A stretch of DNA of 64,000 nucleotides from Fibrobacter sp. GTDB lineage: Bacteria > Fibrobacterota > Chitinivibrionia > Chitinivibrionales > Chitinispirillaceae. This document shows positions 54,493 through 62,421 of this stretch, in pieces. The stretch covers positions 1 to 64,000 of the forward strand of contig JAAZBG010000153.1 in NCBI GenBank assembly GCA_012513915.1, read 5' to 3'. Made by a program: the position numbers and the translations under genes. Below the pieces are notes generated by a model. The model ran no database searches, had not been told where the DNA came from, and was given only the letters and a program-made list of their open reading frames with translations. Numbering within the stretch: position 1 is the first letter of the stretch; each line of letters begins with the position of its first letter.

Positions 54493-56592
54493 TTACGTTA
54501 ATGATATCATTCCAAGAGACCGTATTTCAATTCCACTGGTTATTTCATTATATGATAAAACAACAAGATCACGATAATTACTTTCTGTCAATTTTTTGAA
54601 CTGTGACCGGATTGTTGGCGAACACAACACTACCGGCAGTTCTCCTGCCTGTTTCACACTCTCGACAACTTCCCCTGTTGCATCAAGTATCTTCGCAACA
54701 TCCGCAGGTGAAATTGCAAGTCTGAATCCGCCCTCACTCTCCTGTACCGACCCCTCAAGCTTCGCCTCAAGGTTCGGATCGATGGTTATAACCGGTATAA
54801 TGTTTTCATCTGTCTTGTATGCATCGCAGATTTGTGATGCCAGTGCATTTCTTACATATTCGGTCAATATTTCAGGATTTTTATTACGCGGAGCAATATT
54901 TGCCAGTGTTTCAAGAATCAGCAACAGATCACGGATCGATACCTTTTCCCTGAGCAGATTCTGAAGAATTTTATGTACATCACCAATAGACATCATACCC
55001 GGTATCAACTCATCAACCACAACGCTGCCGCTTGACTCCTTGATATTATCAAGTAAGCCCTTTACATCCTGACGCGTAAGGATTTCATGTGCATGGTGTT
55101 TAATAATCTCGGTCAAGTGAGTCGCGAGCACTGCCGGCTGTTCAACAACGGTATACCCCGCAACCTCAGCATCATCCTTCTGACTTTCAGTGATCCATAA
55201 TGCAGGAAGATTGAACGCAGGTTCAACGGTCGGTATACCCCTGATCTTTTTTGTTACCGTCCCCGGATCCATCGCAAGATACGCTCCGCTCATAAGTTCA
55301 CCTTTTCCAACCTCAATCGTGCGTATTTTAATACGATATTCATTGGGTTTAAGCTGAATATTATCACGGATACGTATTGGCGGAATGATAATACCGAGAT
55401 CCGTTGCAAGCTGACGGCGTATCATAGTAATTCTATCAAGAAGATCACCGCCCTGTTTTACATCCACAAGCGGGATCAGCCCGTACCCTATCTCAAGCTC
55501 CATCGGATCAACATGAAGATAATCCTCAACGCGTTCCTCCTTTGGTTTACCTGCCGCTGCAGCAGCAGGAAGCTCTTTCGCCTTTGCTTCCTCAATAATA
55601 CGTCTGTTGCCTAAATACGCAGCCGCAAGACATGATACACCAAGAAAAATAAACGGTATCTTTGGAAAACCCGGCATCAATGCAAAAAACAGCATCATAC
55701 CTCCAGCCACCCCAAGTACCTTCGGACGGGAAAACAACTGTGTCGTGATTTCGCTGCCAAGATCACTCTGTGACGCAGCACGACTGACAAGAATACCTGC
55801 TCCTACCGAGATCATCAAAGCCGGTACCTGGGTTACCAGTCCATCACCAATGGTCAGAATGGTATACGTCTGCAGCGCTTCACCCCAGTCCATACCCATC
55901 TGGGCTATACCGATGATAAATCCGCCAATAACGTTAATAATTGTTATCAGTATCCCGGCGATGGCGTCACCGCGTACAAATTTTGACGCTCCATCCATGG
56001 CGCCGTAAAAGTCAGCCTCGCGTGAAATCTGGGAACGACGTGAACGCGCCTGTTCCTCATTGATCAATCCGGCATTGAGGTCGGCATCAATCGCCATCTG
56101 TTTTCCCGGCATTGCATCAAGGGTAAATCTTGCTGCGACTTCTGCGATGCGGCCGGCACCTTTAGTGATCACAATAAACTGAATCAATACAATTATTAAA
56201 AAGATAATGCCGCCGACAACCATATTACCGCGCGTCACGAATGTGCCGAAAACCTCGACAACATGCCCGGCATCAGCCTGACTGAGAATCAACCGTGTCG
56301 TTGCCACATTGAGTGCAAGCCGAAAGAGAGTCACCGTGAGTAGTAACGATGGAAACACTGAAAATTCAAGCGCTTCATTTGTATACATGGAAACCAGCAG
56401 TATGATCAGAGCAAGGCAGAGATTCAGTGACAGCATTACATCAATAAGGAATGTCGGCATCGGAATGATCATCACCAGCAATATACCGATGACACCAAGC
56501 ACAACTATCAGATCCCGCTGACGGGCCAGGTGTTTGACAAATGAAGAGTTAAGCGCTGACGATAGTCCGCCCGATATATTTGAAGAATTCAT
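54493..56592 (-). CDS. flhA: Flagellar export gate protein FlhA
   Basis: 699 residues, the usual length. About eight membrane helices (1-330) include the FHIPEP-family block ALDAMPGKQMAIDADLNAG and SREADFYGAMDGASKFVRGDAIA. The cytosolic C-terminal domain (~350-690) has YGLIPLVD, RRQLATDLGIIIPPIRIRDN and the late LCSPTIRSQFKKL. It forms the proton-driven gate of the flagellar type III export apparatus. It is first in the visible flhA-flhF-flhG run; flhB, which often precedes it, is not in the window. Confidence 0.97.
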   Translation of the reverse strand: MNSSNISGGLSSALNSSFVKHLARQRDLIVVLGVIGILLVMIIPMPTFLIDVMLSLNLCLALIILLVSMYTNEALEFSVFPSLLLTVTLFRLALNVATTRLILSQADAGHVVEVFGTFVTRGNMVVGGIIFLIIVLIQFIVITKGAGRIAEVAARFTLDAMPGKQMAIDADLNAGLINEEQARSRRSQISREADFYGAMDGASKFVRGDAIAGILITIINVIGGFIIGIAQMGMDWGEALQTYTILTIGDGLVTQVPALMISVGAGILVSRAASQSDLGSEITTQLFSRPKVLGVAGGMMLFFALMPGFPKIPFIFLGVSCLAAAYLGNRRIIEEAKAKELPAAAAAGKPKEERVEDYLHVDPMELEIGYGLIPLVDVKQGGDLLDRITMIRRQLATDLGIIIPPIRIRDNIQLKPNEYRIKIRTIEVGKGELMSGAYLAMDPGTVTKKIRGIPTVEPAFNLPALWITESQKDDAEVAGYTVVEQPAVLATHLTEIIKHHAHEILTRQDVKGLLDNIKESSGSVVVDELIPGMMSIGDVHKILQNLLREKVSIRDLLLILETLANIAPRNKNPEILTEYVRNALASQICDAYKTDENIIPVITIDPNLEAKLEGSVQESEGGFRLAISPADVAKILDATGEVVESVKQAGELPVVLCSPTIRSQFKKLTESNYRDLVVLSYNEITSGIEIRSLGMISLT

Positions 56593-56838
56593 ACTGTAAA
56601 CTGCTTACCCCGCAAAATTACATAACTTTAGCAATTTAAAATGATTATATCATTACGGTGTGATCCGGTGTGTAGTTTTTTCACATGTTCAATCAAATAT
56701 TTATGTATTCCACAGAATCATACAGAAACCTTTTACCGGCCAGTAGCAACACCATTTTATATTGTCTCTACAGATAATGTTGTTCAATTGAATTCTACAA
56801 GGTATTTTAGATTAAAATGTAACCATGGGAGATAACCT

Positions 56839-57021
56839 ATGAATGTAAAAACGACCGCAAAACACGTTATTGATGGGATGCCAAAGAATGTCACAATGGA
56901 TGATGTAATTCATGCATTGTATGTTGCATCAAAATTTGACCGCGGGGAACAGGAAATCAAGGCTGGAAAAGGAATTAGTGATGAAGATGCACGAATCAGG
57001 TTAAAAAAATGGCAGAAATAA
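56839..57021 (+). CDS. ParD/RelB-like antitoxin
   Basis: 60 residues, too small for certainty alone, but it overlaps a ParE-type toxin by 13 bp. Visible: GMPKNVTMDDVIHALYVASKFDRGEQEIKAGKGISDEDARIRLKKW, the usual G(K)-x-S/T-x-E-E/D-W end of short ParD/PHD-like antitoxins that wrap the toxin. The ribosome site GGGAG is 9 bases upstream. The gene is divergent from flhA. Confidence 0.8.
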   Translation: MNVKTTAKHVIDGMPKNVTMDDVIHALYVASKFDRGEQEIKAGKGISDEDARIRLKKWQK

Positions 57022-57305
57022 TCTGGTCACCGGCATCATTGGATGATATCGATAGTATTGCAGAATATATTGCAAAGGACTCTGTATACCATGCGTCTCT
57101 CTTTATTGATCGGCTCTTTGATGCAACCGGCCAATTAAAAGAAAATCCTCAATCTGGCAGAATTATTCCTGAAATTGGTAAAGATAATTGCCGTGAAATT
57201 ATTTATGGTTCATACAGGATTATGTACAAAATCGAAAAGAACAAGATCTGGATCACCGGTGTAATTCATGGCGCCCGAAATTGGCGTCCACCTCGAATCC
57301 GGTAG
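57009..57305 (+). CDS. ParE/RelE-family toxin
   Basis: 98 residues. IIWSPASLDDIDSIAEYIAKDS at the start, LKENPQSGRIIPEIG in the middle and REIIYGSYRIMYKIEKNKIWITGVIHGARNW at the end are the ParE/RelE pattern. ParE toxins act on DNA gyrase, RelE toxins cut mRNA; the short form with NPQSGR and GSYRI is closer to ParE. It overlaps the antitoxin gene, as usual for such pairs. Confidence 0.9.
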   Translation: MAEIIWSPASLDDIDSIAEYIAKDSVYHASLFIDRLFDATGQLKENPQSGRIIPEIGKDNCREIIYGSYRIMYKIEKNKIWITGVIHGARNWRPPRIR

Positions 57306-57405
57306 AAACATAATTGAAACAACTGTTATTCTGAGCGTATTATCATCGCCGGTGCGTCTTATGAAGTTTGATAAATCTATTATTGTATATGGAAGGAATA
57401 GAATC

Positions 57406-58098
57406 ATGAAAAAGTTACTCTCAATTGCCTGCGTAACTGCGGCAATGCTAATGCCATCAATCGCAAATAGTCAGGATGTCCGTCTTACACCCTCGAAACC
57501 ATCACATTACTTTTACACGCCGACAGCGTACGTTACTAAACCGTTCACCCTTGTGGCATCACTGCACGAAGTCTCCTACAGTTTTCCAGGACGGTTTCAG
57601 GTGCACGCATCGTTAATCGATAATATCGGCCGTATCAATTTTGGCGGGAAATATGGTATCCTTGAAAATATGAGCGTTGGTGCAGGTCTTGCCTACTCTC
57701 TGGGTCATATGGGGAAAGGTGATCATGGTATCCCGAATTATGCGGATCCCCGCTTTGGAACCTACCTAGCTGTTGGTCTTGTCAGAACACCAACCGTTGA
57801 ATGCGCAATTACACCACACATGCAGGTGGGCGACAGAGTCTCTTCCGGTGTTGATTTCGGTATTATGGGAACACTATCAGACTGGGTTTCAATCATTGGT
57901 GAAGTTGGTTCATCATTTGATTTTCACGATGATTTCTTCTATCTTAATTTTGATAGTGGTGTACGTATTCATCCACCAAAAATCCCCTATCTTCAATTTG
58001 ATGGAGGAATTGATATTGAGGAGTGGCCGGTTGGCGAACGTAGTCCTACCGTAGCACCATTCATTGATGTTATATTCTGTATAAGGACAAATAATTAA
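57406..58098 (+). CDS. Outer-membrane beta-barrel protein
   Basis: 230 residues from ATG 57406 (GGAAGGA upstream; the ORF-track start at 57268 overlaps the toxin gene and is rejected). A signal peptide ends ANS-QDV. The rest shows alternating strands with turns: FTLVASLHEVSYSFPGRF, INFGGKYGILENMSVGAGLAYS, FGTYLAVGLVRTP, VSIIGEVGSSFDF and a terminal VAPFIDVIFCIRTNN. A small barrel of about ten strands is plausible. No family is recognised. A palindromic element and then uvrB follow. Confidence 0.7.
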   Translation: MKKLLSIACVTAAMLMPSIANSQDVRLTPSKPSHYFYTPTAYVTKPFTLVASLHEVSYSFPGRFQVHASLIDNIGRINFGGKYGILENMSVGAGLAYSLGHMGKGDHGIPNYADPRFGTYLAVGLVRTPTVECAITPHMQVGDRVSSGVDFGIMGTLSDWVSIIGEVGSSFDFHDDFFYLNFDSGVRIHPPKIPYLQFDGGIDIEEWPVGERSPTVAPFIDVIFCIRTNN

Positions 58099-58142
58099 TA
58101 CATACCTGCCTGACGGGGGCAACGATTCGATTGGCTGGGACT

Positions 58143-58180
58143 GGTAGGGACAAGGCATAAAGGTATACCTTGCCCCTACC
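58143..58180. repeat. Palindromic element upstream of uvrB
   Basis: ggtagggacaaggcata (58143-58159) and tataccttgcccctacc (58164-58180) pair at 15 of 17 positions around a 4-nt loop. The GTAGGG-type lead-in resembles the start of the 13100 element. It lies 44 bp before uvrB and 45 bp after the barrel gene, so it may also act as a terminator. Confidence 0.6.
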
Positions 58181-58223
58181 GACCACAATGACAATGAATC
58201 TGTAGATAGGGTTAAAAACATCT

Positions 58224-60233
58224 ATGAAATTTAAACTCGCATCTACCTACAAACCAGCCGGAGATCAACCTCAGGCAATAAAAGATCTTGTCACCGGTGT
58301 TCGCAGCGATCAGAAACAGCAGGTACTCCTTGGCGTTACCGGCTCAGGGAAAACCTTTACCATCGCCAACGTCATCGAACAACTACAGCTTCCCACACTG
58401 ATTATTTCTCATAATAAAACACTCGCTGCTCAGCTTTTTCAGGAGTTCAGAGAGTTCTTTCCTGAAAATGCGGTGGAGTACTTCGTCTCTTTTTACGATT
58501 ATTATCAACCCGAAGCCTACATTCCATCTACCGATACCTTCATCGAAAAAACATCAATGATCAACGATGAGATTGACCGGCTCCGCCTTAAAGCAACAAG
58601 TTCACTTCTATCAAGAAACGATGTAATCATCGTCGCCAGTGTTTCATGCATCTATGGTATCGGTTCCCCCGACGCCTATCTCGCATCAAGTGTGCGTGTC
58701 AAGGTTGGTGATCATCTCGAACGACGCAGTTTCCTTAAAAGCCTGACCGAAATGCAGTATACCCGAAACGATATATCACTACAGCGTGCTACCTTCAGGG
58801 TGAAGGGTGATGTCTATGAACTGCAGCCAGCCTATGATGAGAATGCATTACGATTCGAGACTTTTGGTGATACCATTGAGGCGATCCATATAGTCAATCC
58901 GGTCACGGGAAAAATTATGGGTTCACTTGACGAAGTAACCATTTTTCCTGCCAAGCACTACATGACCCTTGACCTCAGCATGGACAACGCTATTGCGCAG
59001 ATACAATCAGAACTGGAGTCACAGCTTGAACGGTTTAAAAGTGAAAACAAACTAGTTGAAGCGCAGAGGCTTGAGCAGCGTACCAATTACGATATCGAAA
59101 TGCTCCGTGAGGTCGGGTATGTTAACGGCATCGAAAACTACTCACGAATTCTTGACGGTCGCGAGGCAGGTACCCGCCCCTATACCCTGATCGATTTCTT
59201 CAGGAAACCCTACCTGCTGGTCATTGATGAATCACATGTGTCACTGCCGCAGATTCAGGGAATGTATAATGGTGACCGGGCACGAAAACAAACACTTGTC
59301 GATCACGGCTTCAGACTCCCCTGCGCGCTTGACAACAGACCTCTGCGTTTCGCAGAGTTCGAAACACTTGCCGATAATGTGATCTACGTTTCAGCGACTC
59401 CCGGAGACTATGAACTTAATCAGAGCGGTGGTGTATTTGTAGAGCAGGTGATCCGCCCGACACACCTTGTCGATCCGCCGATTGAAATCCGCCCGGCAAC
59501 AAATCAGGTTGATGATCTTATCGAGCAGCTCAGGGGAATTGCCGAAAAAGGCGAACGGGCACTTGTAACAACACTTACTAAAAAGATGTCTGAAGACCTG
59601 ACCGCGTACCTCGAAAAAATAAATTTCCGGGTGAAGTATCTTCATTCAGAAATCGATACCCTTGAACGGACCGATATCCTGCGTGATCTTCGAAAAGGCG
59701 AGTTCGACATTCTCATCGGTATCAACCTTCTCAGAGAAGGTCTTGATCTTCCGGAAGTCGCCCTTGTTGCCATCCTCGATGCAGACAAAGAGGGATTTCT
59801 ACGATCTGCCAGATCGATTATTCAGATCTCGGGACGTGCGGCACGTAATATCAACGGACGAATTATTCTCTACGCCGATACAATGACCGACTCGATCAAT
59901 AAAGCGGTATCCGAAAGTGAGCGGAGACGTCATAAACAACTTGAATACAACATTAAACATAATATTATACCGAAAAGTGTTGTTCGAAAAATTGATGATG
60001 GTATAATATATGGTGCCAGTGTGGAATCAGATCAATACCTTGCAGCAGCTGAACCTGCAGCGGCGTATGGATCACCGGCCGGTAAAGGCAGAGCAAAGAA
60101 AAAATCATCAAAGAAGACGACAATCCAGGATCTCGAAAAAGAGATGGCTGATGCAGCAAAGAAACTCGATTTTGAACGTGCTGCAATTCTTCGGGACAAA
60201 ATTGCTGAATTACGGAGTACCAATGGATCTTGA
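58224..60233 (+). CDS. uvrB: Excinuclease ABC subunit B
   Basis: 669 residues. Walker A TGSGKT (~39), the damage-probing beta-hairpin block FYDYYQPEAYIPSTDT (~92), DESHVSLPQIQGMYNGD, INLLREGLDLPEV, QISGRAARN and the C-terminal UVR motif (LEKEMADAAKKLDFERAAILRDKI) that binds UvrC are all present. It receives damaged DNA from UvrA in nucleotide-excision repair. It ends 11 bp inside the HEAT-repeat gene. Confidence 0.97.
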   Translation: MKFKLASTYKPAGDQPQAIKDLVTGVRSDQKQQVLLGVTGSGKTFTIANVIEQLQLPTLIISHNKTLAAQLFQEFREFFPENAVEYFVSFYDYYQPEAYIPSTDTFIEKTSMINDEIDRLRLKATSSLLSRNDVIIVASVSCIYGIGSPDAYLASSVRVKVGDHLERRSFLKSLTEMQYTRNDISLQRATFRVKGDVYELQPAYDENALRFETFGDTIEAIHIVNPVTGKIMGSLDEVTIFPAKHYMTLDLSMDNAIAQIQSELESQLERFKSENKLVEAQRLEQRTNYDIEMLREVGYVNGIENYSRILDGREAGTRPYTLIDFFRKPYLLVIDESHVSLPQIQGMYNGDRARKQTLVDHGFRLPCALDNRPLRFAEFETLADNVIYVSATPGDYELNQSGGVFVEQVIRPTHLVDPPIEIRPATNQVDDLIEQLRGIAEKGERALVTTLTKKMSEDLTAYLEKINFRVKYLHSEIDTLERTDILRDLRKGEFDILIGINLLREGLDLPEVALVAILDADKEGFLRSARSIIQISGRAARNINGRIILYADTMTDSINKAVSESERRRHKQLEYNIKHNIIPKSVVRKIDDGIIYGASVESDQYLAAAEPAAAYGSPAGKGRAKKKSSKKTTIQDLEKEMADAAKKLDFERAAILRDKIAELRSTNGS

Positions 60234-61092
60234 GCAGGCCAGAACCAATCTAACAGGTGCCTCCACCGACATAACACTTGTTGCGCTCAGAATTCTTGGA
60301 AAAAACGGAAAATTAAATGATCTTCAATCAGTTCTTGCTCTGGTAAAAAGCACAAATCCGTCCATTCGTAATGCTTCGATACAGGCATCAAGCGGTCTGA
60401 TAAAAGAAAATCTCATCAATCACTATCATGATCTTGATCATTCAGTCAGAGAAAAACTCGGTCAATTACTGCACTCACTTGATCCATCGGTGGTTAATGA
60501 GATCAGTAACGACCTCTACTCCGATATCGAGGAACGCCGGGTCCGTGCGGTACAGATTCTTGGCCTCCTGAAAAAGCATCCGCAGCTCAGAGAGATCCTC
60601 GCAAAGCTGATTCATAGCAAAGATGTAAAAATCCGGGCAACTGCAGTTTGCCTGCTGGGGAGAATCATCGGTCCGAATGATCATGATCTTATACTGTCGC
60701 TATTGAACGACAAAGATCTCAGAGTTCGCGCCAACACCATCGAAGCACTTGAGTCAATTAACAACAAGCGAATAGTACCTATTCTGCTGCGTTTCAGAAA
60801 AGATCATAATAACAGAATCCGCGGAAACGTATTAAAAGCACTTTACAATCTTGGATTTACTGAAATAGAACCGGATCTTACCGAAATGCTTAAAAGCACA
60901 AACCACCTCATGCAGGCGTCGGCGATCTGGGTTATGTCAAAAATAAAATATTCATCAAACAGTATTGAAGATCTTATTGCATTTTGTCTGCTCTCAGATC
61001 ACGAAGTAGTCACCAGCAATGCAAAAAAAACACTCCGACATATACATACACCAAGAGCTGAAGGGTATCTGAAGTACCTGGAAGTGCAGTAA
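60223..61092 (+). CDS. HEAT-repeat protein
   Basis: 289 residues from ATG 60223, which follows GGAG; the ORF track starts 71 codons early inside uvrB. The protein is a run of HEAT-like helix pairs (RVRAVQILGLLKK, KIRATAVCLLGRII, RVRANTIEALESI, RIRGNVLKALYNLG) forming a solenoid for protein contacts. No enzymatic motif is seen. It overlaps uvrB by 11 bp, so translation may be coupled, but a role in repair is not shown by the sequence. Confidence 0.85.
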   Translation: MDLEQARTNLTGASTDITLVALRILGKNGKLNDLQSVLALVKSTNPSIRNASIQASSGLIKENLINHYHDLDHSVREKLGQLLHSLDPSVVNEISNDLYSDIEERRVRAVQILGLLKKHPQLREILAKLIHSKDVKIRATAVCLLGRIIGPNDHDLILSLLNDKDLRVRANTIEALESINNKRIVPILLRFRKDHNNRIRGNVLKALYNLGFTEIEPDLTEMLKSTNHLMQASAIWVMSKIKYSSNSIEDLIAFCLLSDHEVVTSNAKKTLRHIHTPRAEGYLKYLEVQ

Positions 61093-61096
61093 GGAA

Positions 61097-61199
61097 AGGT
61101 TAAGATAGAGGTTAAGGTTAAGGTTAAGGTTAAGAAAGAAGGAAAAATGTATTCTTCCTTCATGTCTTCCTCAATCTCAACCTTAACCTTAATCTTATC
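61097..61199. repeat. GGTTAA hexamer array forming a long palindrome
   Basis: Four tandem ggttaa units near 61109-61135 are followed by gaaagaaggaa and then by the complementary ctcaaccttaaccttaatctt near 61176-61195. The two halves can fold into a ~100-nt hairpin. The right end, with cttatcg, repeats the vocabulary found at 22236-22291. Confidence 0.65.
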
Positions 61200-61243
61200 G
61201 TGTCCCTGAATTATTTTTAGGCATTACTAAAGGGAGAACTATT

Positions 61244-62362
61244 GTGACGATTCAGGAACCGTTTAAAGTAAACCCCGTTTTTCTTGAGAAAATCTGGGGC
61301 GGTGATGCACTTGCAAAGAAACTTGGCAAATATGTTGATACTGCTATAAAAGTTGGCGAATCCTGGGAGGTTTCCGGAGAGAATCCACACCAATCGACCA
61401 TACATAACGGGCCCTACAAAGGATTACCACTCGGTGATTTTTGTGAACAGTATGGCAAAGATTTTGTCGGTGCCTGCGAATACACCTCTTTTCCACTGCT
61501 GTATAAATTCATTGATGCAAATGATAAACTGTCAGTGCAGGTTCACCCCGATGACACGCAAACGATTAGCAACGCCTGGGGTATACGCGGCAAAACTGAA
61601 TGCTGGTATGTGGTGGACGCACAGGATGGTGCAACAATAATCACCGGGCTTAAAAAAGATATAACCCGTAATGAGATGCGTACAGCAATCGCTGACGGCT
61701 CGTTCAGATCGATGCTTCAGGAGGAAACGGTACATCCCGGAGATCTGTTTTTCATACCGGCCGGAACGATTCATGCAATAATGGCAGGCACGTTGATCTA
61801 TGAAGTTCAGGAAAGCTCTGATACTACTTTCAGGGTATACGACTGGGACAGATATGACGCAACAGGGAATCCAAGAGATCTCCATATTGACAATGCAATA
61901 ATGGTTTCTGATTGCACCGCCCACGGCAGCGCCAGAATTACTCCGGTGATTATCGAGCACAATGGCTACACACGCAGTGTTCGTGTAATTTGCCGTTACT
62001 TTTCACTTGAAGAGTACATCTTGACCAAAGGAGTATCGATAGTCATTTCCGCAAAGAAGTCATTCAGCGTAATCACCGCAGTTAACGGTGCGGTAACACT
62101 ACAATGCAATAATTCCACATTTGAAATCAATCGCGGTGAAACGGCATGCATTCCGGCATTATCAGATTACACCATTATGTCAAAAGAGATGTCAACAATG
62201 CTAATCTCATCAGTGCCCGATATTTTCAATGACTATGTCGTACCGCTTCGTGCTCACGGGGTTTCTGATAGTGCCATTATTGCACTCGGAGGAAATATCA
62301 GAGAAAAGAATGATGTTTTACGTGCCATTGAAAGCACTCATTTGAGTATGCAATCCGTTTAA
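61244..62362 (+). CDS. manA: Class I mannose-6-phosphate isomerase
   Basis: 372 residues with GTG start behind GGGAGA. The cupin metal site residues are in VQVHPDD (~98) and the later GTIHAI, and the start FLEKIWGGDALAKKLG and GESWEVSG are typical of bacterial type I PMI. It interconverts fructose-6-phosphate and mannose-6-phosphate, for mannan use or for GDP-mannose in surface polymers. A terminator follows. Confidence 0.92.
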   Translation: MTIQEPFKVNPVFLEKIWGGDALAKKLGKYVDTAIKVGESWEVSGENPHQSTIHNGPYKGLPLGDFCEQYGKDFVGACEYTSFPLLYKFIDANDKLSVQVHPDDTQTISNAWGIRGKTECWYVVDAQDGATIITGLKKDITRNEMRTAIADGSFRSMLQEETVHPGDLFFIPAGTIHAIMAGTLIYEVQESSDTTFRVYDWDRYDATGNPRDLHIDNAIMVSDCTAHGSARITPVIIEHNGYTRSVRVICRYFSLEEYILTKGVSIVISAKKSFSVITAVNGAVTLQCNNSTFEINRGETACIPALSDYTIMSKEMSTMLISSVPDIFNDYVVPLRAHGVSDSAIIALGGNIREKNDVLRAIESTHLSMQSV

Positions 62363-62368
62363 AAAATT

Positions 62369-62402
62369 AAAGGGCGCAAGTCCGAAGAGCTGCACCCTTT
62401 TT
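62369..62402 (+). terminator. Rho-independent terminator after manA
   Basis: aaagggcgca (62369-62378) pairs with tgcacccttt (62391-62400), one G-U pair, 12-nt loop, continuing into a T-run. It lies 6 bp after the manA stop and also serves as a boundary to the convergent hydrolase gene. Confidence 0.8.
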
Positions 62403-62421
62403 CATCAGTTGTCGTTTGTAC

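Noticed and set aside
56641-56835. Plus-strand ORF of 64 residues before the ParD/ParE-like pair
   Set aside because: Composition and lack of a ribosome site fit the promoter region of the toxin-antitoxin operon.
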